This document shows positions 24,854-31,451 of a stretch of DNA of 36,881 bases, piece after piece; positions within the stretch are counted from its first letter, which is position 1; every line of letters begins with the position of its first letter. The translations under genes and the position numbers were made by a program. Under the pieces are notes generated by a model, which saw nothing but the letters and a program-made list of their open reading frames with translations, was not told the origin of the DNA and did not search any database. The stretch comes from Candidatus Kaiserbacteria bacterium RIFCSPLOWO2_01_FULL_54_20 (GTDB taxonomy: Bacteria; Patescibacteriota; Minisyncoccia; Phycocordibacterales; UBA2100), in assembly GCA_001783355.1 (NCBI GenBank), contig MFMA01000027.1:12000-48880 (forward strand). Direction: 5' to 3'.

Positions 24854-26202
24854 GCAGGTTTCTTTTTAGCGATACCGGTCGATCGGTCGCCCACGTTCTT
24901 GAATATCTGCTCGAGAACACTGCCTCGAAGACGTTTCTTTAGATCGCCCGTGTTGAGCGCATCTGCAACGAGAGCGAACACCTCATCGTACACCTCAAGC
25001 GTATAGGTAGCGTGTTCTTCCGTGTGTGCGAAAGAGGGTAGGTGATACCCGATGAAGAGGATGCCGCGTGCGGCGCATTCCTGTTGCACGAATGTTTTTA
25101 TTTCTAGTGGTTTAATGCCGTTCGTCTCGGAAAAGCTTATTGCTGTTTTTTGAGGATACCCGAGTATCGACATGCTCTCCTCTAGCTTGTGCTTTGCAAT
25201 AAGCTCGTGTACGCCGTTTTTGAGCATTGTTCCTATTTTCCAAATGTGTTCGTACACAGGTTCCCGCCTCAACTTACCGATCGACGCTACTGTTGCGGCA
25301 AGAGAGAGCGCCTCTCCTGCATATGTGAACGAGAAGAAAACCTCCTCGAATTCTTCCATGATATCCCGCCTTCCAGTCACTGCAGCGATCGGCATGCCGT
25401 TTGCCATTGCTTTTCCGAAAGTCGCAAGGTCTGGCGTAACCTTGAAAAATTCCGATGCGCCTCCGAGTGCCCACCGAAAACCACAGAAGAGCTCATCGTA
25501 AATAAGAACGATTTTTTCTTTAGTAGCAAGTGCGCGCACGGCCTCAAGAAAACCCGGTTTTGGCTCAATTACATATACCGGTTCCATGATGATCGCCGCT
25601 ATATCACCCTTATTATCAGCGATGATCTTTTCGAATGAAGCAATGTCATTATATTGGGCCGGGAAGGAGAGTTTTTTATTGAATGCAGCGACGCCCTTAT
25701 CACGCTCGGTCGTCGCTATAAACCAGTCGTGCCAGCCGTGATAACCGCACGTGATGATCTTCTCTTTGCCGGTGTATGCGCGCGCAAGCTTCACCGCGCC
25801 AGTGGTCGCATCGCTGCCGTTCTTGCCGAACCGCACCATTTCTGCGCAGGGGATGACTTCCGTAATTAATTTTGCAACCTCTATCTCAAGGGGGTGTGGA
25901 AGCGTGAACATGGTCCCGTCCTTCAGCTGTGCTTGTATCGCAGTGTCGACGTCGGGGTCGCCGTATCCAAGGATAAATGGCCCGAGCCCCATGCCGTAGT
26001 CTATATATGTATTTCCATCGACGTCCGTTACCTCACACCCCTTGGCAGATCTCAGGAACAGCGGGGAGGCTCCAACGCTCCATTGCGTGTACCCTTTTGA
26101 AAGTGTCTGCGTAGCGCAAGGAATGAGTCTCTTAGCTTCTTCGAGAAGACGCAGCGATTCTTCAAGCCTCGGCGGTCCTCTCCTTTTGTAAGACGAATCC
26201 AT
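24850..26202 (-). CDS. Class III aminotransferase, glutamate-1-semialdehyde 2,1-aminomutase-like
   Basis: The 450-residue fold-type I PLP enzyme has VTDVDGNTYIDYGMGLGPFI (58-77), FGKNGSDATTGAVKLARAYT (125-144), YHGWHDWF (154-161), the PLP-phosphate Asp236 in LIYDELFCGFR, and the Schiff-base lysine Lys264 in ATFGKAMANGMP. It resembles HemL but the usual HemL neighbours are absent. Relatives with this layout occur beside SpsF and NeuB in surface-glycan clusters, where amination of a sugar chain carbon or intramolecular amino transfer is likely. The HemL-type gene is the element least expected in a standard sialic, legionaminic or pseudaminic pathway. Confidence 0.8.
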   Translation of the reverse strand: MDSSYKRRGPPRLEESLRLLEEAKRLIPCATQTLSKGYTQWSVGASPLFLRSAKGCEVTDVDGNTYIDYGMGLGPFILGYGDPDVDTAIQAQLKDGTMFTLPHPLEIEVAKLITEVIPCAEMVRFGKNGSDATTGAVKLARAYTGKEKIITCGYHGWHDWFIATTERDKGVAAFNKKLSFPAQYNDIASFEKIIADNKGDIAAIIMEPVYVIEPKPGFLEAVRALATKEKIVLIYDELFCGFRWALGGASEFFKVTPDLATFGKAMANGMPIAAVTGRRDIMEEFEEVFFSFTYAGEALSLAATVASIGKLRREPVYEHIWKIGTMLKNGVHELIAKHKLEESMSILGYPQKTAISFSETNGIKPLEIKTFVQQECAARGILFIGYHLPSFAHTEEHATYTLEVYDEVFALVADALNTGDLKKRLRGSVLEQIFKNVGDRSTGIAKKKPA

Positions 26203-26211
26203 AATATGGCC

Positions 26212-26217
26212 ATTCTA
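26212..26217 (-). promoter_or_regulatory. Possible -10 box before the class III aminotransferase
   Basis: Read on the minus strand this is TAGAAT, ending 9 nt before the ATG at 26202, in the 39-nt gap that separates this gene from the SpsF-like gene. It could add a second transcription start inside the minus-strand operon with a leader of only a few bases. Confidence 0.35.
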
Positions 26218-26241
26218 GCAACTACGCAGGCCCGGTGCGAC

Positions 26242-27048
26242 CTATTTTGGCTCTTCTCTATACTGTGTATGGTCGACCGTTTTTAGTTCGGCGGCGCTTG
26301 ATCGATACCAATTAACCCCATTGTACCTCTCGTTGATCTTGGCGATCTCCGGTTTGTCCTTAAGCAATCGCAGGATATCATCTGTACCGAAATGTGGCTT
26401 ACCCTGAAGCTCTTCGTAAACACGCGAGATGAATTCCCAGTCTTCCGGATAATCGAGGGTCCACCGATGTGTCATGAACATATTGCCGCGTGGATTCTCG
26501 ACGTTGCCTATCCGAAACCGATTCGGTTGATCCCAGATGAAAGGGAACGTATGTTCACGTTCGTGCGGTTTTTTCGCTTCGCGCCACGCGACCTCCATAA
26601 CCCCGAATGTGCATCCTTCGACATCCAGTCCGTCTGGGAACGTCGGTGGATGGTAGTTGCTTACGTAATCGTATGTGTGCGGATCGTCGGTCCACAGGCC
26701 CAACACTTCATCGATGACCGCCGGGTCGGTCAGAGGACAGTCCGAGCCGATCTTAACGACAAAATCGGCCCCGAATATTTTCGCCGCCTGGTAGTGCCTG
26801 TCGAGAAGATCCAATTCGCTTCCTCGAAAGCATGGAACCGAATATTTCTTGCACAGCGTGTCGATCGCGTCATCTGTGGAACGTGTTGTCGTGATGACGA
26901 CGACGTTGTCGGGTAGCTTCGCCCGTTTGATGCGACCTATTTGGTGTACCAGGATCGGTTTATCCAGCACTTCTTTGAGTACTTTGCCTGGCAAGCGCGA
27001 TGAGCCTGTTCGCGCTTGAACGCATACCACGATAGCAGGCCTGTTCAT
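26242..27048 (-). CDS. spsF: SpsF-like cytidylyltransferase
   Basis: The 268-residue protein has VCVQARTGSSRLPGKVLKEV (8-27), the SpsF-type nucleotide-binding loop. It continues with VVITTTRSTDDAIDTLC, FRGSELDLLDRHYQAAKIFG, KIGSDCPLTDP (metal-binding Asp) and HRWTLDYPEDWEF. In Bacillus, SpsF and the NeuB-like SpsE act together on spore-coat sugars. Here the NeuB-like fusion lies three genes downstream in the same operon, so this protein probably makes the CMP-activated (or other NMP-activated) form of that product. Its ATG overlaps the stop of the methyltransferase gene. Confidence 0.8.
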   Translation of the reverse strand: MNRPAIVVCVQARTGSSRLPGKVLKEVLDKPILVHQIGRIKRAKLPDNVVVITTTRSTDDAIDTLCKKYSVPCFRGSELDLLDRHYQAAKIFGADFVVKIGSDCPLTDPAVIDEVLGLWTDDPHTYDYVSNYHPPTFPDGLDVEGCTFGVMEVAWREAKKPHEREHTFPFIWDQPNRFRIGNVENPRGNMFMTHRWTLDYPEDWEFISRVYEELQGKPHFGTDDILRLLKDKPEIAKINERYNGVNWYRSSAAELKTVDHTQYREEPK

Positions 27049-28007
27049 GATCTCTTTTTTCCCACGAACACGAGGCTCTCACCGAGCCCGAGTTTTCCTA
27101 CCAGATCGCGATATTCGCGGTCAGTGCGTTCGATGAACGCATTCAATGCTTTTTCGGCCGATGTTTTCGCGTGGGGAACGAGCTGAGCGGTCATGCCTAG
27201 GTCAAAATTGCTCTGCGGCTTTTGCGCGGTTATCCAATGGATGTGGTTCATGAGCGTATAGCGCTGAACGGTTCGTATCTCACCTGCGAATCCGGCCTTA
27301 GACAATGCGCGTCGTAGCGTCGCTTTTGAGAAATATGAAAGATGAGGCTCACGGTAGTAGAAAGTTTCGTACCCTTTTGCGCCATACGCCACCAAAAGCA
27401 CGTCATCGATGTTCGGAAGCTCAAGATAAAGATGCCCGTTCGGTTTCAAGTGCTTTCCAAGATTTCGAAGAAACGTTATTGGGTCCTCAACATGTTCCAG
27501 GACTTGAAGTGCCGTAATGACGTCGAACGGTCCTTCCGGGATATGTAGAGTTTCAACGGGCTTGTCGTACACCGGAAAATCCAAGTTTTTTCGTACAAAC
27601 GCGACCTCCTCACTCGAAAGCTCAACTCCGACTCTTGTATTCACCCTGCCCTTGAGTGAGTGTAGGAAATGTCCGGTTGAACATCCGACATCTAGGATTT
27701 TTGTCCCGGACTTGAGCAGCGTGCCCATTGATTCGTGAATGAGGTGTTGATAGGGAAGATACATCTCGAATATCTCCTTTGGGGAACTTTTCTTAGCGAG
27801 GTTCGGCCCATGATGCTTCCTGTATTCTTTTCCCGCATAGAACTTCTTGCTGATGTGTGGTCGCTCGAGGTATACAAATCCGCAGTTGACGCACCTCAAA
27901 ACATTGCGTTTAATGTTGAAGCGGAGCCTGTCACGAACCAATATGGCGCGATTTCCGTGGCACACATAACACGTTGCTGCCAGCATCTTCTTTCTCATGA
28001 GACACAT
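27045..28007 (-). CDS. Zinc-ribbon plus class I SAM methyltransferase (Methyltransf_23 type)
   Basis: The 320-residue protein has an N-terminal zinc ribbon with two Cys-x2-Cys knuckles (Cys13/Cys16 and Cys39/Cys42). The SAM domain follows, with ILDVGCSTGHFLHSL (104-118), the acidic VGVELS, and ITALQVLEHVEDPITFLRNL. It ends with a beta strand LVFVGKKR. This layout is common among methyltransferases of glycan clusters, where it may methylate an amino or hydroxyl group of a sugar nucleotide. It is the first gene of the five-gene minus-strand operon. The start codon is followed by other ATGs at residues 4 and 8. I kept 28007 because a CATAAT box ends exactly 6 nt before it. Confidence 0.78.
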   Translation of the reverse strand: MCLMRKKMLAATCYVCHGNRAILVRDRLRFNIKRNVLRCVNCGFVYLERPHISKKFYAGKEYRKHHGPNLAKKSSPKEIFEMYLPYQHLIHESMGTLLKSGTKILDVGCSTGHFLHSLKGRVNTRVGVELSSEEVAFVRKNLDFPVYDKPVETLHIPEGPFDVITALQVLEHVEDPITFLRNLGKHLKPNGHLYLELPNIDDVLLVAYGAKGYETFYYREPHLSYFSKATLRRALSKAGFAGEIRTVQRYTLMNHIHWITAQKPQSNFDLGMTAQLVPHAKTSAEKALNAFIERTDREYRDLVGKLGLGESLVFVGKKRS

Positions 28008-28010
28008 ACT
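28005..28010 (+). promoter_or_regulatory. -10 box of the plus-strand capsule-type gene, embedded in the opposite start codon
   Basis: CATACT ends 6 nt before the ATG at 28017. Its first three bases are the complement of the methyltransferase start codon on the minus strand. Confidence 0.5.
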
Positions 28011-28013
28011 GTC

Positions 28014-28019
28014 ATTATG
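28014..28019 (-). promoter_or_regulatory. -10 box of the minus-strand nonulosonate operon, embedded in the opposite start codon
   Basis: Read on the minus strand this is CATAAT, ending 6 nt before the ATG at 28007. It contains the ATG (28017-28019) of the divergent gene. TTCATG lies 17 bp upstream as a weak -35. Confidence 0.5.
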
Positions 28020-29534
28020 CGGTCAATTCTTCAAGGCATGAAAGGCTGTTTTATTTTGCAGCGCCGTTTCGCGTATGTTGGGCACGAAATCGTGCGGATA
28101 CTGAAAACCGAGCATGGTGTCAAAGAATTTTGCGCTTTCGTCACGACGAGGGTTAGTCTCAAGTATTTGTTGCAACAAAAAGATATTTCGTATTCCGCGC
28201 TTCTTCTCGACGAAGATGTACAGCGCAGATATCGGAACGAGGTTATCGATAGGGACTATCTCGCATGGCTGGAGAGCGAGTATGGGATCCCAAATCTCTG
28301 GCCATATATAAATGTCGATCGCGTGATCCGCTTCGGGCAACTCGTGCGCGAATACCCGCATGATGCCCCCAGCTACGATCATGAAGATATGTTAAAGATG
28401 CTTCAGTGCTACGCAAAAGCCATCATTGCTTTCTTAGACAGGGAAAAACCTGCGTTCCTTTTTTCGACCCCTCCCGGCGCAATGTGTACGGTCCTGCTTC
28501 ACCATATTGCAAAAAAGAGGGGAGTACAGACTCTGGTCATGGGTTTCCCCGGTATTCGCAATCGTGCCCTCGTTTCAGAGCGGTATGATCGATTCACGTT
28601 CGTTGAGTCATTAGTGAATAAACATCGTGAGCGGGCGATCAAAGACATCCCGCATTTTGAAGATGCAAGAAATTTTATCCGCGAGTTTCGAGAAAGGCCG
28701 CGTGTTTACTCAGAGATCCATGAGCCGGTACGCAGAAAATTCACGCGGCGTCAGTATTTCAATTTTCTATCCCCGATGAGGTTGGCTCGTATGTCTGGAT
28801 GGATCCTCGTGATGATCCATGAGTGGTGGGGAGATCCCGATGCTCGCGGAGATTATTCCACAATCCCTCCATGGAATTTTATTTTTGATGCGGTGAAACG
28901 AAAGATACGCAACCTGATCGGGTTCGACGATCTGTATGATGAATGGGATCCCTCTCTCCCATTCGTCTTCTATCCGCTACATTTGGAACCCGAATTAAAT
29001 CTTCTTCTTCTGGCTCGGTTCGATATCGAACAGCTCGGCGTTATCCGCCGCGTTGCGCAGTCCCTACCAGTCGGAATGAAGTTGGTCGTCAAGGAACATC
29101 CGCAGATGGTGTCACTTCGAACTCGTCGCTTTTATAAAGAGATAAAAAAAATTCCCAACACGGTTCTCATTCGTCCGGAGATATCAGGATTTGACGTGAT
29201 CGCGCGCGCCGCCCTTGTTGCGGTGATCTCGGGGACCGCAGGCTGGGAGGCGACGCTTTTTGGAAAGCCAGTCATAACGTTCGGCGAGATCTTCTATAAC
29301 GCATTGCCTTCGGTGACTCGTTCACGGATCCCGGAAGAGTTGCCGGCGCTCGTGAAGGACAGGCTAACACACGCTTCTTTTAATGAAGACGCACTTACCC
29401 GGTTCGTTGCCGCTATCTTTGAAGATTCTGTAGAAGCCGACATGCTCAATATCTGGGAACTGGGAGGAGGTCCAGACCGGAAAACACAAATATCCGCGTT
29501 CGCCTCACTTATTGCATCCAAAGTTTACGGCTGA
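28017..29534 (+). CDS. Capsule-biosynthesis-type GT-B protein, paralog of the 9973-11403 gene
   Basis: The 505-residue protein has an N-terminal half with a mixed alpha/beta pattern and PAFLFSTPPGAMCTVLLHHI (145-164). The C-terminal half has YPLHLEPE (319-326), KEHP (359-362) and ISGTAGWEATLFGKPVITFG (404-423), the same three landmarks as the protein at 9973-11403. It is probably a transferase of an acidic sugar to a lipid or glycan acceptor, and lies beside the second nonulosonate operon. The frame is open into the divergent methyltransferase gene. I chose the ATG at 28017 because a CATACT box ends 6 nt before it and the overlap disappears. It meets gmd tail to tail with abutting stop codons. 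Confidence 0.65.
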   Translation: MRSILQGMKGCFILQRRFAYVGHEIVRILKTEHGVKEFCAFVTTRVSLKYLLQQKDISYSALLLDEDVQRRYRNEVIDRDYLAWLESEYGIPNLWPYINVDRVIRFGQLVREYPHDAPSYDHEDMLKMLQCYAKAIIAFLDREKPAFLFSTPPGAMCTVLLHHIAKKRGVQTLVMGFPGIRNRALVSERYDRFTFVESLVNKHRERAIKDIPHFEDARNFIREFRERPRVYSEIHEPVRRKFTRRQYFNFLSPMRLARMSGWILVMIHEWWGDPDARGDYSTIPPWNFIFDAVKRKIRNLIGFDDLYDEWDPSLPFVFYPLHLEPELNLLLLARFDIEQLGVIRRVAQSLPVGMKLVVKEHPQMVSLRTRRFYKEIKKIPNTVLIRPEISGFDVIARAALVAVISGTAGWEATLFGKPVITFGEIFYNALPSVTRSRIPEELPALVKDRLTHASFNEDALTRFVAAIFEDSVEADMLNIWELGGGPDRKTQISAFASLIASKVYG

Positions 29535-30569
29535 TCAAGAACGACGCCTGGTCGCTATCATTTCCAGATCTGCCCTTGTCATCATACGCACAAGTTCAGT
29601 GAAGGATAGTTCCGGTTTCCAGTTAAGCTCCTTTCGGGCCTTTGAGCTGTCTCCGCGAAGATCGTGGACCTCACGAGGCCGGTAGAATTTTTTGTCTATC
29701 TTTACAATGACATTCCCCGATCTATCCTTCCCAACCTCCTTCGTGCCCTTGCCACTCCACGACATCGTCATATCAAGTTCTGCCGCGGCAGCCTCAACAA
29801 AGTCTCGTACGGAGTGGGAAACCCCTGTCGCAATCACATAATCCCCCGGCTTTTTTTGCTGAAGCATCATGTGCATCGCTCGTACATAGTCACCCGCAAA
29901 TCCCCAATCTCGCCTCGCGTTGAGGTTTCCGAGTATGAGGCATTGCTGGAGACCCAATTTAATTTTGGCAAGTGAAATCGTTATTTTTCTCGTAACAAAA
30001 TGCTCGCCGCGCCTGGGGCTCTCATGATTGAAAAGGATTCCTGAGCAAATGAACATTCCGTACTTTTTTCTATAGCCCCTGACGTAATCTTCGTATGCCA
30101 TTAATTTTGCGACTCCATACGGCGATACAGGCGAGAATTTTGAGGTCTCATTTTGCGGTGGCCGCGTGTCCCCGAACATTTCCGACGTCGAAGCGTGGTA
30201 TATCTTTGCCTTGGGAACGATCGTCATCGCCTCGATCAGCAAGCGTCCGAGCCCGAAGTAGTTTACCTCCATGGTTTCCTCAGGGCATTTAAATGATATA
30301 CCAACGTCGGATTGCGCGGCGAGGTTATATATCTCATCTGGCTTAGACTCATTGAGCGCTCGCGCTATGGATGCGCTGTCGCGAAGATTCCCGTAGATCA
30401 ACCGGACATTGGGATGATGCGCTACGGTTTCGATACGCATCATGGGGTCAAGAGACGTCCGCCGGACAAGCCCGTATACTTCATAATTCTTCTTGAGCAG
30501 ATACTCTGCCAGGTAAGAACCGTCTTGGCCGGTTATGCCGGTGATCAGTGCGCGTTTCCTTTTTTTCAT
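29535..30569 (-). CDS. gmd: GDP-mannose 4,6-dehydratase
   Basis: The 344-residue extended SDR has ALITGITGQDGSYLAEYLL (7-25), IYGNLRDSASI, EIYNLAAQSDVGISF (79-93), the catalytic region HASTSEMFGDT and PVSPYGVAKLMAYE (Tyr151, Lys155), and FNHESPRRGEHFVTRKIT, the GMD-specific substrate segment. It converts GDP-mannose to GDP-4-keto-6-deoxymannose, the precursor of GDP-fucose, GDP-rhamnose or GDP-perosamine. No reductase or aminotransferase dedicated to the next step is adjacent, so the final sugar is open. The mannose-isomerase-type cupin fusion is the divergent neighbour, consistent with GDP-mannose supply. A TAGGAT box ends 6 nt before the ATG. Confidence 0.92.
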   Translation of the reverse strand: MKKRKRALITGITGQDGSYLAEYLLKKNYEVYGLVRRTSLDPMMRIETVAHHPNVRLIYGNLRDSASIARALNESKPDEIYNLAAQSDVGISFKCPEETMEVNYFGLGRLLIEAMTIVPKAKIYHASTSEMFGDTRPPQNETSKFSPVSPYGVAKLMAYEDYVRGYRKKYGMFICSGILFNHESPRRGEHFVTRKITISLAKIKLGLQQCLILGNLNARRDWGFAGDYVRAMHMMLQQKKPGDYVIATGVSHSVRDFVEAAAAELDMTMSWSGKGTKEVGKDRSGNVIVKIDKKFYRPREVHDLRGDSSKARKELNWKPELSFTELVRMMTRADLEMIATRRRS

Positions 30570-30575
30570 TCAGCC

Positions 30576-30581
30576 ATCCTA
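30576..30581 (-). promoter_or_regulatory. Leaderless-type -10 box of gmd
   Basis: Read on the minus strand this is TAGGAT, ending exactly 6 nt before the ATG at 30569. There is no Shine-Dalgarno sequence. Confidence 0.5.
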
Positions 30582-30604
30582 CAGCCTTAGCGGCGTTTTG
30601 CAAT

Positions 30605-30632
30605 TTGCGCTCCTGTCGTTTTCCTGCATTAT
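30605..30632 (+). promoter_or_regulatory. Promoter of the nucleotidyltransferase-cupin gene
   Basis: TTGCGC (30605-30610), a 16-bp spacer and CATTAT (30627-30632), which ends exactly 6 nt before the ATG at 30639. Start codon and transcription start should coincide. Confidence 0.5.
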
Positions 30633-30638
30633 GGCCAT

Positions 30639-31436
30639 ATGACTCGCAAGAAAGCAGTATCAGTCGCAGTGTCGGGAGGGTTTGACCCGCTTCATATCGG
30701 GCATGTACGGATGTTCAGGGCCGCGCGAAAACTGGGCGATGCGCTTGTTGTCATCATGAACAACGACCACTGGCTCCGCGCGAAGAAAGGATTTATCTTC
30801 ATGCCGCAGAAGGAGCGCGCCGAGATAATCCGGCACCTGCCATTCGTTGATAAGGTCGTCTTCACCGACCACAAAAAAGGCGATACCGACAAAAGCGTCT
30901 CCCGCACGCTCGCGAAGGTACGACCTGATATTTTTGCGAATGGCGGTGACCGGTTCTCGAAGAATGTTCCTGAAGTCGCTGTGTGCAAAAAGCTCGGAAT
31001 AAAAATGGTCTTCAATGTGGGAAAGGGCGGCAAAGTGCAATCTTCTTCGTGGATGATCAATGCCTCGCGGAAGCCCGCATCGGAGACCGTGCGACCATGG
31101 GGTTCATACTTTGGATGGGACAGCGGGAAGGGATGGAATCTGAAAACGGTCTACGTAAAGCCTAGGAAACGATTAAGCCTCCAATATCATAAGGGGCGCA
31201 GCGAGCACTGGATATTGGTAGGGGGCGATGCGCTCGCAACGATCAAAAATCCTTCGGGTTTCATGGAAACGTACCCTCTGCGACTTGGCGAATCGTTCCA
31301 CATAGGGAAGGGAATGGTGCATCGCTTGGAGTCAAAAAAAGGTGGGGTCATTGTTGAGGTTGCACTAGGGCACTTTGACGAAAACGACATAGTCCGTTTG
31401 CAGGATGACTTTGGGCGCTCCGGAAAAAGGTCGTGA
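30639..31436 (+). CDS. Fusion of a HIGH-motif nucleotidyltransferase and a mannose-6-phosphate isomerase-type cupin
   Basis: The 265-residue protein has residues 8-140 as a cytidylyltransferase-like Rossmann fold with GGFDPLHIGHVRMF, whose His19-x-x-His22 is the catalytic HxGH. The C-terminal side has DIFANGGDRFSKN, as in the nucleotidyltransferase part of HldE/RfaE and TagD. Residues 150-262 are a type II mannose-6-phosphate isomerase cupin: VRPWGSYFGWD, PRKRLSLQYHKGRSEHW (the metal-binding histidines), FHIGKGMVHRLES. In the usual ManC enzyme this cupin is fused to a GT-A-type GDP-mannose pyrophosphorylase domain, not to a HIGH-motif enzyme. With gmd next door a role in making NDP-activated mannose-type or heptose sugars is likely. 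The nucleotide is unknown. Confidence 0.8.
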   Translation: MTRKKAVSVAVSGGFDPLHIGHVRMFRAARKLGDALVVIMNNDHWLRAKKGFIFMPQKERAEIIRHLPFVDKVVFTDHKKGDTDKSVSRTLAKVRPDIFANGGDRFSKNVPEVAVCKKLGIKMVFNVGKGGKVQSSSWMINASRKPASETVRPWGSYFGWDSGKGWNLKTVYVKPRKRLSLQYHKGRSEHWILVGGDALATIKNPSGFMETYPLRLGESFHIGKGMVHRLESKKGGVIVEVALGHFDENDIVRLQDDFGRSGKRS

Positions 31437-31442
31437 TATGAT
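31437..31442 (+). promoter_or_regulatory. Possible -10 box of the ligase gene
   Basis: TATGAT ends 9 nt before the ATG at 31452. It overlaps the end of the preceding gene, so the ligase gene could be read from its own near-leaderless start as well as from upstream. Confidence 0.35.
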
Positions 31443-31451
31443 ATTCGGAAT

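Noticed and set aside
24850..26202. Reading the class III aminotransferase as a housekeeping HemL for heme synthesis
   Set aside because: No other tetrapyrrole gene is near, and it is coupled to an SDR and a NeuB-type synthase. A glycan role fits better, though sequence alone cannot exclude HemL activity.
27735..28016. Upstream extension of the plus-strand capsule-type gene
   Set aside because: It would overlap the methyltransferase gene by about 270 bp. The extension has no family character and a -10 box fits the ATG at 28017.
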